This document shows positions 26,211 through 32,358 of a stretch of DNA of 46,637 nt, one piece after another. The notes beneath the pieces are model-generated. The model was not told the DNA's origin, did no database searches, and was given only the letters and a program-made list of their open reading frames with translations. Numbering within the stretch: the stretch's first letter is position 1; the number at the start of each line of letters is the position of its first letter. The stretch spans positions 1-46,637 of the forward strand of contig DJEE01000156.1 in NCBI GenBank assembly GCA_002431805.1, written 5' to 3'. Made by a program: the position numbers and the translations under genes. The DNA comes from Eggerthellaceae bacterium UBA5906. Its GTDB lineage: Bacteria > Actinomycetota > Coriobacteriia > Coriobacteriales > Eggerthellaceae.

Positions 26211-27749
26211 CTATTCTTTCTCGACCAGGTCGATAAGGTCTTGGTGCGAGTGGATGTCCAACTTCGCGTAGATGTGCTTGACGTGGGCTTTTACCGTGTT
26301 GCGCGACACCACCAGCTGCTCTTGGATGTATGCACGGTCACGGCCGCGCGCCAGCATCTGGAACACCTCAAGCTCGCGCGGCGTAAGGCTGTACTGCTCG
26401 GCCAGCGCGCGGCACCGCTCGTCAAACGTTGCCTTCGGCGCCTCAACCACGGCATCTTCTACCGGTGTCACGCCGTCAATAACCTCGCGGAAGCTGAAGT
26501 TTTTCAGCCCGATAAGCGAATACCCCACAAACAGCAGCACCAACAAAGCTGCGAACAGGTCGAACAGCGGCGCCCCCATGTTTGCCAGCGTGTTGGCGTG
26601 AACGCCCACCGCCGCGCCGAGCGTGCTACCCAAACTAGAAATGCCGCGGCCCCACGCAAACGTTGCCACCGCGCCACGGCTGTTGCGCGACGCCACCGCA
26701 ATAAGCACCAGCCACGCTACCATGTCGAACAGCGCGTTGCCCGTAGACAGCAGCATAACCGTTGCCGTTTTTGCGCTTGGCAAATCCATGGTCATGGCAA
26801 GGAAGCCCGCCACAACGAACAAAACCGAAATTTGCACAAGCAAGTCGGTGGGGAAACGCTTACCCGAAATCAGCACCCAGATGGCAACCACTGCAACGGG
26901 CAGGATAACGAAAAACGACGACAGCGGCGCACCGTCAACCTCGCCGAAGCGCAGCGAGCAGCCAAACGCCACGCGGAACAAAAACAGGCACACGAACAGC
27001 TGGCTGGCCAGCGGCAAAAACGACGACGGGCGCGTAACGGAAAAGTCGTGCGGGGCCTCACCGTGCTGCGTTTCCTCAAGCACCGGGCGGGCGTCTTTCC
27101 ACGAGATAGCCCATGCGCAAAACGGCACCACCAGGAAAAGAGCCATGCCAAGCCACACGGGCAAAAGCCACGCGAAAGCAGATGCCGCGCACTGCACCAC
27201 GAAAGCCAGCGGAACCACCAAGCTTGCCTGGCCCAGCGAAAGCCGCGAGGCGGCAATACCCGCAACAAGGATGCACCACGCACGGCCAATGGCAAGCGCG
27301 CTTGACGCCACCACCAGCAGCACCGCGCTGTGCAGCCCCAACGCCAGCGGCAGCGTGCACCCCAGAGCAAGCAGCGCAAGCGCCCCTGCGTTGAGCACGT
27401 TCACGCGCAAAAGCGCAGGTCGGAAGGTTGCAACAAGGCCAATCGCAATCAGCGCAACCGCATTTGCCGTCACCGATATGTCACGCGCGTAAGCGAACAC
27501 GGCGTCAAAGCCCGGGAACACCGACACGTTCATGAACGACGAAGCAACAAGCACGAACGAAAGCGCCGCGAACGAACGCCAAAACGCCGGCGTGAACAAG
27601 CGCGGAACGGCAGCTACCGCCGCAGCCGCGGACTCGCGCACCGACCCGTGCTGCGCAGCGTTCGCCGACGCGCCAGTCCCGCCCTTCGCGGCATCGCTTT
27701 CCGCAGCGCCGCCTTCACTATGTGCTTTGTTTTCAGTCATGTTCGTCAT
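26211..27749 (-). CDS. LuxR-type regulator with 12-helix membrane domain
   Basis: The product is 512 residues from the ATG at 27749 (MTNMTENK); the frame opens further upstream but with no ribosome site. After a hydrophilic Ala-rich start, about 12 hydrophobic helices form an MFS-like bundle (about 45-410). The C-terminus is a LuxR/FixJ HTH: YSLTPRELEVFQMLARGRD, VVSRNTVKAHVKHIYAKLDI and HSHQDLIDLVEK. It has no receiver domain, so it looks like a one-component membrane sensor. Regulators of this layout often stand beside reductase genes in Eggerthellaceae. Here the flavoprotein/cytochrome operon lies upstream on the same strand, making it a likely target, which is inference. Confidence 0.9.
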   Translation of the reverse strand: MTNMTENKAHSEGGAAESDAAKGGTGASANAAQHGSVRESAAAAVAAVPRLFTPAFWRSFAALSFVLVASSFMNVSVFPGFDAVFAYARDISVTANAVALIAIGLVATFRPALLRVNVLNAGALALLALGCTLPLALGLHSAVLLVVASSALAIGRAWCILVAGIAASRLSLGQASLVVPLAFVVQCAASAFAWLLPVWLGMALFLVVPFCAWAISWKDARPVLEETQHGEAPHDFSVTRPSSFLPLASQLFVCLFLFRVAFGCSLRFGEVDGAPLSSFFVILPVAVVAIWVLISGKRFPTDLLVQISVLFVVAGFLAMTMDLPSAKTATVMLLSTGNALFDMVAWLVLIAVASRNSRGAVATFAWGRGISSLGSTLGAAVGVHANTLANMGAPLFDLFAALLVLLFVGYSLIGLKNFSFREVIDGVTPVEDAVVEAPKATFDERCRALAEQYSLTPRELEVFQMLARGRDRAYIQEQLVVSRNTVKAHVKHIYAKLDIHSHQDLIDLVEKE

Positions 27750-27812
27750 TTTATCACGCACCCATGGCGCGCCCAGCCGCAGCAGCTTCCATTTGACGCA
27801 GCAGGCACCGTA

Positions 27813-27981
27813 TGTGCTGCCAAAAAGTCGATGATGTGCGCTAGACCTTGAGCTTTTCGCTCTCATCCCCTTCGTGCCATAGCGGACGTTCCACAACTAG
27901 CTGCGTTCGCGCAATCTCCCGAAGAAAGCAAGCCAGCAAACCGCGCATTACCGCACATTATCAGCCTTTTTTGGCAGCACA
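27813..27981. repeat. Inverted pair 3 of the GCTGCCAAAA repeat family
   Basis: The left copy (27813-27840) reads TGTGCTGCCAAAAAGTC then GATGATGTGCG. The right copy on the other strand (27981-27952) reads TGTGCTGCCAAAAAAGGC then TGATAATGTGCG. The pair spans 169 bp between the LuxR gene and the terminator of the flavoprotein gene. I see no gene in 27750-28134. Confidence 0.65.
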
Positions 27982-27984
27982 AAC

Positions 27985-28020
27985 AGCAAAACGCCGCGCA
28001 CCATACGGTACGCGGCGTTT
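27985..28020 (-). terminator. Terminator of the cytochrome-flavoprotein operon
   Basis: AAACGCCGCG (27989-27998) and CGCGGCGTTT (28011-28020) form a 10-bp stem, followed on the minus strand by TGCTGTTTG after four Ts. It is about 115 bp past the flavoprotein stop. Confidence 0.7.
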
Positions 28021-28051
28021 CGCGGTTCGGCCCGAGCTGGAACACCGGCCC

Positions 28052-28110
28052 GGGGCACCGCACCGGGTGCGGTGCCCCAGAACGCCACGCACTTAGAAGT
28101 GCGTGGCGTT
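28052..28110. repeat. Two adjacent perfect palindromes after the flavoprotein gene
   Basis: GGGGCACCGCAC (28052-28063) and GTGCGGTGCCCC (28067-28078) form a 12-bp stem with a 3-nt loop. AACGCCACGCACTT (28081-28094) and AAGTGCGTGGCGTT (28097-28110) form a 14-bp stem with a 2-nt spacer. They are 2 bp apart and neither has a U-tract. They may protect the mRNA 3' end or be protein sites. Confidence 0.65.
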
Positions 28111-28134
28111 GCAAGCGCCAATTATGCTGCAGCT

Positions 28135-29880
28135 TTACGCTTGACCGGTTGCGGCCAGCATGCCGGCACGGCGGCCTTCAACCATGGTGCGGCCGCAGGC
28201 CAGGCCCGTGAACAGGTTCGGGTAGCTGGTGCTGAAGAAGCCGCCCGAGCAGTCGCCGGCCATGTACAAGCCCTCGATCGTGGAACCGTCCTCGCGGAAG
28301 GGGTGCATGTTCGTGTCGATGCGCACACCGTCGAGCGTGGCCAGGAACCAAGCGCCCGTGCGGATGCCGTAGTACGGCGGGGTCTTCAGCGGCATCAAGC
28401 GATAGGGCTCCTTGTTGTAGTCCTCGTCCTTGCCGGCCTCCGCCATCTGGTTGTAGCGGTTGAACGTCTCCACGAAGTTGTCTACCGGGATGTTCAGTTT
28501 CTCGGCCAGCTCCTCGGGCGTGTCGGCCTTCTGCAGGTAGCCCTTCTCCAGCAGCGGATCGAAGAACATCTTGGGCATGAGGCTGATGTCCATGTTCGAT
28601 GGGCTGCCGTTGTCGAACGGGTACAGGCGGCAGCAGCCTACCTCGTTCATCTGCTTGACCTGCTCGACGTAGTCGCTGTCGAAGATGTCGCAGTAGGTGT
28701 GACCAGGCTGCATGACGGTGGAGTGCAGCATGTAGTCGTACGGGCCAGACTCGTTGCAGAAGCGCTTGCCGTTGAGGTTGACCTTCATGAACGGCTGCTC
28801 ACCGAACCAGTACCACTCGCCCACGATGCCGTCGCCGGCCTTCTCGTCGGGCTTGACGGCCGCGCGGTTGAACATGCAGGCAGCGCCGATGGGGTCCATC
28901 TGACCGCCGGCCCACAGCGCTGCCTTGATGCCGTCGCCGGTGGGGTTGCCGCCGGTGCCGTTGCGGCCAATGGAGATGCGCATCTTCTGGTTCCAGGGCT
29001 GACGCGCCTGCATCATCTCCAGGTTGTTGCCGTAGCCGCCCGTTGCCAGGATAACGCCCTTGCTGGCGTTGATGCGAATGTAATGGCGGTCGTTCACGTC
29101 GCGGGCGATGACGCCTACCACGCGGTCGTTGCTGTCCTGCTCCAGCTTGATAAGCTCGGTGGACCAGCGGAACTCGGCGCCCTTTTCCTCGGCGTACTCC
29201 TGCAGCGACACGCCGAAGTTGAAGTTCTTGTCTTCCTTGCCCTTGTCGGTTTTGTTCGGGCTGTGGCCGGTTGCCCACGCCTTGTCGCGTGCGCCCTGGC
29301 CCGTGGTGCCGATGGAGCCCTCAAACTGCATGACCAGGCGGCCGTCGCGCTCGACGATCTCGGTCAGCCAGTCGATCAGGTCGCCGGACTCGTTGGCCCA
29401 CAGCTTCACCAGGTCGTAGTCGATAAATCCGTTGGCGTAGCGGACGATGTCCTCCATGGCCTCCATCTTGTCGATCTTGAACTGCGGGTACTCGTCGAAC
29501 GAGGCCAGCTGCAGCTTCGAATCGATGGCGCCGATGTCCTCGCGGGGGGCCAGCACGGTAGGCGTGCGGTCGATGCCAAGGACCTTCGCACCGTTCTCAG
29601 CGGCGGAGATGACGGCGGGCAGGCCGGCGGTGCGGCAGCCTACCACCAGCACCTCGGTATCGATGGTTTCGGTGATGTCGCGCTCGGATACCTCGGGGGC
29701 CTGACCCAGCCAGCTGGGCGTGCCCGGCGTCTGACCAGCGGTTTCACGCACCGGCTCTTCACCAGCGGGCACGGTGTAGCCGTTGCCGCAGCCGGTCAGC
29801 GCGCCCATGGCGGCCGCGCCGATGGCCGTGATGCCCGCACCCTTGAGGAACGTGCGGCGGTCGAGTCCGTTATGCTGCAT
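28135..29880 (-). CDS. Tat-exported FAD-dependent reductase (fumarate/urocanate reductase-like)
   Basis: The 581-residue product is a flavoprotein of the FAD_binding_2/flavocytochrome c family without its own haems. The Tat signal has DRRTFLKGAG, and LTGC (Cys31) resembles a lipobox. The Rossmann segment reads TEVLVVGCRTAGLPAVISAA, where the usual GxGxxG second glycine is Arg. ILATGGYGNNLEMM and the C-terminal LYMAGDCSGGFFSTSYPN are typical FAD contacts. It should act outside the membrane, taking electrons from the cytochrome encoded just upstream (11-bp overlap) to reduce an organic acceptor. Eggerthellaceae hold many such pairs, including the cardiac-drug reductase Cgr2, so the substrate cannot be assigned. 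Confidence 0.92.
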   Translation of the reverse strand: MQHNGLDRRTFLKGAGITAIGAAAMGALTGCGNGYTVPAGEEPVRETAGQTPGTPSWLGQAPEVSERDITETIDTEVLVVGCRTAGLPAVISAAENGAKVLGIDRTPTVLAPREDIGAIDSKLQLASFDEYPQFKIDKMEAMEDIVRYANGFIDYDLVKLWANESGDLIDWLTEIVERDGRLVMQFEGSIGTTGQGARDKAWATGHSPNKTDKGKEDKNFNFGVSLQEYAEEKGAEFRWSTELIKLEQDSNDRVVGVIARDVNDRHYIRINASKGVILATGGYGNNLEMMQARQPWNQKMRISIGRNGTGGNPTGDGIKAALWAGGQMDPIGAACMFNRAAVKPDEKAGDGIVGEWYWFGEQPFMKVNLNGKRFCNESGPYDYMLHSTVMQPGHTYCDIFDSDYVEQVKQMNEVGCCRLYPFDNGSPSNMDISLMPKMFFDPLLEKGYLQKADTPEELAEKLNIPVDNFVETFNRYNQMAEAGKDEDYNKEPYRLMPLKTPPYYGIRTGAWFLATLDGVRIDTNMHPFREDGSTIEGLYMAGDCSGGFFSTSYPNLFTGLACGRTMVEGRRAGMLAATGQA

Positions 29881-30466
29881 TCGGGGCCTCCCATCCCTCG
29901 GGCATGTTCAGCTTGTGGCACTGGTTGCACATAAGCACGCTCGTCTCATGCGCCTTGTGGCAGTCGCCGCACTCAAGCGCCTGGTCCTGATGGCTGCTAT
30001 GCGGGTTGAACTTCTCGTCGTTGCCCTCGAAGCCCCAGGTGCTGGCCACAACGTCGTCCATGTTGTGGCAGCCGCTCTTAGCGCAGAATTCCTCGCTGGC
30101 CAGATCGACACCGTCGGCAAGCTTCGTGCCGTCGGCGGTCATCGGGTAATCGTCGGCAACCCACTTCATGGCCTCGCCCACCTGCTCGGTGATAACGGGC
30201 TCGTGGCAGCTTAGGCAGTTGTTGCCGGCCTCGGCGTGCGCCGTCACCAACATGCCTTGGTCGCCCGAGTAGTACGTGTCAACGTAGCTGTCCATGGGGC
30301 TGTGGCAGATGGAATTGCAGAAACTGGGCGTTTCGTGCCACACCCAAAAACCTGCACCCGCCACCACGATCACGGCAGCAACCACGCCGCCGATAATCCA
30401 GCCGCGCTTTGCTTTGCGCTTCGGTGCCGGAGCACCGGGCTGGGAAGCGTTTTGCTCTTCAGCCAT
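29870..30466 (-). CDS. Membrane-anchored multihaem cytochrome c (NrfH/Cgr1-like)
   Basis: The 198-residue product has a basic cytoplasmic start, one helix (22-43) and an outer haem domain. Three regular haem sites are present (Cys84-CLSCH, Cys166-CGDCH, Cys180-CNQCH). Two irregular ones are CNSICH (50-55, three residues between the cysteines, followed by SPM) and CAKSGCH (128-134, four between). NrfH-like quinol dehydrogenases start with CxxCHxM, so the first site looks like a stretched form of it. It should pass electrons from menaquinol to the coupled flavoprotein. A GGAGAGG site precedes the ATG; the downstream overlap implies coupling. Whether four or five haems are bound is open. Confidence 0.92.
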   Translation of the reverse strand: MAEEQNASQPGAPAPKRKAKRGWIIGGVVAAVIVVAGAGFWVWHETPSFCNSICHSPMDSYVDTYYSGDQGMLVTAHAEAGNNCLSCHEPVITEQVGEAMKWVADDYPMTADGTKLADGVDLASEEFCAKSGCHNMDDVVASTWGFEGNDEKFNPHSSHQDQALECGDCHKAHETSVLMCNQCHKLNMPEGWEAPNAA

Positions 30467-30668
30467 TTGTTCCTCTCCTTTTCCGCAGAACTTCGGCAAG
30501 CTCGGTGGACGCGACGGCGCCTGAGGAAGACGTCGTGCGGTTGGAAGACACCGCAAAGTTGGCGAATGCGACGCAGTGCACCGTGCACCGCCCACCGGGC
30601 TTGCCGCGGGGCATCCGTTGCCCCTCTCGACGCGCCCATCATGCGCCCGAACGCCCGCCTACGCCTAG

Positions 30669-30683
30669 TACCCCCGTGGGGTA
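30669..30683. promoter_or_regulatory. CsoR/RcnR-like palindrome
   Basis: TACCCCCGTGGGGTA is a perfect inverted repeat (TACCCC/GGGGTA) with a 3-bp centre, resembling operators of the CsoR/RcnR family, which carry C-runs against G-runs bounded by TA. It lies 203 bp before the cytochrome start, in the gap 30467-30933 that otherwise holds only the Hsp20 terminator. Confidence 0.35.
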
Positions 30684-30728
30684 AAATTTGCGTTTCCGCA
30701 GGTGAAACGGTGCAACGGTTCCAAAACG

Positions 30729-30767
30729 AGAAAAGCCCCGCCGGGGAACAGGCCGCGACGGGGCTTT
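30729..30767 (-). terminator. Terminator of hsp20
   Basis: AAAGCCCCG (30732-30740) and CGGGGCTTT (30759-30767) form a 9-bp stem, followed on the minus strand by TCTCGTTTTGG after four Ts. It is about 165 bp past the hsp20 stop. Confidence 0.75.
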
Positions 30768-30933
30768 CAAGGAGATAAAGGAGAGGGAAGAAAATAGGGA
30801 GGGTAAAACGCTCGCCACGCCGGCACGCGGCTGGGTTTAGGCACGAGCACGGACTCGAACCGGTAAGCATGCCGGCGGGCGATGAGAAAGCGGTTCGCGC
30901 CGCCCGCTTCAGCAAGCGGCGCCCCGCATTTCG

Positions 30934-31389
30934 TTAGGCGATGGAAATAGAATGAGAGGTTTCAGGCTCGGGCTTTGCTACCTTCTTCGGTACGTCAATC
31001 TGCAGCGTGCCGTTGTCGAACTTGGCCTTAATGTCGTTCTCTTCAATGTCGTCGCCAACATAGAAGGTACGGCTGCACTTACCGGTGAAGCGCTCCTGGC
31101 GCACGTAGGTGCCCTTCTTGTCTTTATCCTCGGTTTCCTGCTTCGTTTCGGCGGTGACGGTCAGGTAGCCATCCTTCAACTCGGCCTGTACGCCTTCCTT
31201 GTCGAAGCCCGGCAGGTCGATAGTCAATTCGTAGCCATCATCGGTTTCGCGGATGTCGGTGCGCATCAGGTTCGGTGCAGTTTTCACGCTCGGCGCTGCC
31301 ATGGTTCCGAAGAAGTTATCAAACGGATCGGCCATCAAATCATTGAAGAAACGATTAGAACGAGGTACCAGCATGGACATCATTGTCAT
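30934..31389 (-). CDS. hsp20: Hsp20 / alpha-crystallin small heat-shock protein
   Basis: The 151-residue product is a cytosolic holdase chaperone that forms oligomers and protects unfolding proteins. The short N-terminal arm (MLVPRSNRFFNDLM) leads into the alpha-crystallin domain with ELTIDLPGFDKEGVQAEL, DGYLTVTAE, the GKCSRTFYVGDDI strand and AKFDNGTLQIDVPK. The C-terminus has HSISIA, matching the IxI oligomerisation motif. The start region is ATG ACA ATG ATG; the second or third ATG is also possible, as GGAG lies six bases before one of them. A perfect CIRCE site overlaps the -35 region about 185 bp before the coding start, giving a long leader. HrcA repression and heat induction are expected. 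Confidence 0.93.
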   Translation of the reverse strand: MTMMSMLVPRSNRFFNDLMADPFDNFFGTMAAPSVKTAPNLMRTDIRETDDGYELTIDLPGFDKEGVQAELKDGYLTVTAETKQETEDKDKKGTYVRQERFTGKCSRTFYVGDDIEENDIKAKFDNGTLQIDVPKKVAKPEPETSHSISIA

Positions 31390-31398
31390 CTCCGTTTC

Positions 31399-31515
31399 CT
31401 AGGTTGTGGACGTTCCGCCCGGCGCCGGTTGCCACGCGACCGAGGCGCTTTGCTTGCCGGCATACCGTCCGCCGAACATGGCGGCCGACTTGCGATTGAC
31501 AAGCAAGCGGAACAT
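31399..31515 (-). CDS. Possible 38-residue upstream ORF in the hsp20 leader
   Basis: An ATG at 31515 opens a frame of 38 codons starting MFRLLVNRKSAAMFGG and stopping at TAG (31399-31401), 9 bp before the hsp20 start. It is wholly inside the long leader after the CIRCE promoter. No good ribosome site precedes it and the composition is moderately basic. It could be a leader peptide coupled to hsp20 or a chance frame. Confidence 0.3.
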   Translation of the reverse strand: MFRLLVNRKSAAMFGGRYAGKQSASVAWQPAPGGTSTT

Positions 31516-31580
31516 CTGCAACCCGATTGGTTGCTTTCTTAACGACCCCGCTTTGGGGTCCGTTCCTTTGAACAGCTATT

Positions 31581-31609
31581 GTTATAGTCGCTTTGTTAGC
31601 ACTCTGCAA
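31581..31609 (-). promoter_or_regulatory. hsp20 promoter
   Basis: On the minus strand TTGCAG (31604-31609) and TATAAC (31581-31586) are spaced by exactly 17 bp. The -35 lies inside the CIRCE dyad, the classic arrangement for HrcA repression. Transcription would start near 31574. Confidence 0.7.
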
Positions 31610-31622
31610 GCGAGAGTGCTAA
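31596..31622. promoter_or_regulatory. CIRCE element (HrcA operator)
   Basis: TTAGCACTC, nine bases, then GAGTGCTAA: a perfect match to the CIRCE consensus. It is 207 bp before the hsp20 start and overlaps the -35 box. HrcA itself is not in this window. Confidence 0.95.
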
Positions 31623-31852
31623 CGCGTTACCTTCGCGTCATATTCGCGTCACATTCCGGGAACTTTAAAGGGAAATGCCTGCATGCAACCCGCTTTTGGC
31701 AGTGCGGTTGGCGAATTTTGCGTCCAGCGTGCGTCCCTTCGCACCCGCGCAAGCCCGCTGCTCATGCACCTCGGTGCGCGTTCCCCGCGCTCTCACGCGG
31801 CTTCACGTTGCCTTCATCTTTCTTTAAGTTTTCTTTCAGCAGCAGCCCGTAC

Positions 31853-31858
31853 TATAAG
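31853..31858 (+). promoter_or_regulatory. -10 box of the candidate multi-hairpin RNA
   Basis: TATAAG (preceded by TAC) lies just before the hairpin series. The -35 region 17 bp upstream (TTTCTT, 31830-31835) is weak, so an activator or alternative sigma factor may be needed. Confidence 0.4.
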
Positions 31859-31863
31859 ACTCG

Positions 31864-32119
31864 TTCCTTTTCCCTTCCCTTTTGGGATTGCGACCTTCCC
31901 ATCCGCAATCCCGCCGGCGCAGGTCTTCCCGCCTGCCCCGGCTACAAAGGCGCACGGTTTTCACCGTGCACACACGGAGCGGGTTCTCCCACCCGCTCCG
32001 ATCCTCCCTTGCGCGCCGCGTTTCCCATCTGCGGCGCGCCACGAGGCGGCGCGCCTTCCCGCATGCTGCCTCGCTTTCCCGAACGGCGGCCGCGCCTTCC
32101 CATCCGCGGCCGCCTTTTT
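31864..32119 (+). ncRNA. Candidate small RNA of seven hairpins with UUCCC-type loops
   Basis: About 255 nt folds into seven successive hairpins. Arms are: 31884-31892/31904-31912; 31919-31923/31932-31936, with an outer GCCGG/CCGGC; 31952-31958/31963-31969; 31975-31984/31991-32000; 32011-32019/32031-32039; 32042-32054/32061-32073; and 32085-32094/32105-32114. The stems are unrelated to one another, yet the loops repeat one motif: ACCTTCCCATC, CTTCCCG, TTTC (the exception), TCTCCC, GTTTCCCATCT, CTTCCC, CCTTCCCATC. Single-stranded linkers also carry CTCCCTT and CTTTCCCG. The last stem is followed by TTTTTG, a terminator. No protein frame explains it. Loops of this kind could pair with GGGAA/GGGAG in Shine-Dalgarno regions or titrate an RNA-binding protein. 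Confidence 0.65.
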
Positions 32120-32132
32120 GTTGCAAGCACAC

Positions 32133-32257
32133 GCGAAGTGCGTAGGTTCCGCGGCAATCCGCAGCCAGACGCCGACGACGCCTCGATAAGCACCCGTAGC
32201 TTCCAGGCAAAACGCACGTGAGCAATCACGCAGCCCGCGTTAACCTACGCACTTCGC
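32133..32257. repeat. 125-bp element with 16-bp terminal inverted repeats
   Basis: GCGAAGTGCGTAGGTT (32133-32148) is perfectly inverted at 32242-32257. It lies between the candidate small RNA and the Nudix gene, with no gene inside. The length resembles the 129-133-bp elements but the ends differ; AAGTGCGT is shared with the palindrome at 28097-28110. Confidence 0.6.
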
Positions 32258-32358
32258 GCACCTTCCGCCCCGAGCAGGCACGCCAACCCGCCCGCTTTAC
32301 GTGCTGCGAACGCCACCTATGCGCTACCATGGTTGCGACCAACGCGAAAGGATGCGAC

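Noticed and set aside
28072..29934. Plus-strand open frame (620 codons) opposite the flavoprotein gene
   Set aside because: The minus-strand gene is clearly a flavoprotein with Tat signal. The plus frame is its mirror, with Val/His/Leu-rich shadow composition.
30840..30875. tRNA-like GGTTCGAGTCC on the minus strand
   Set aside because: Only about three T-stem pairs form and no matching acceptor 5' strand is found nearby. At most it is a tRNA fragment.
31884..32114. CRISPR-like array
   Set aside because: The repeated part is only the 6-10-nt loop and the flanks are self-complementary stems. Unit length and spacing do not fit repeats and spacers.
31864..32119. CsrA-titrating RNA on the minus strand
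   Set aside because: The minus-strand loops read GGGAAG and not ANGGA, and the promoter and U-tract support the plus strand.
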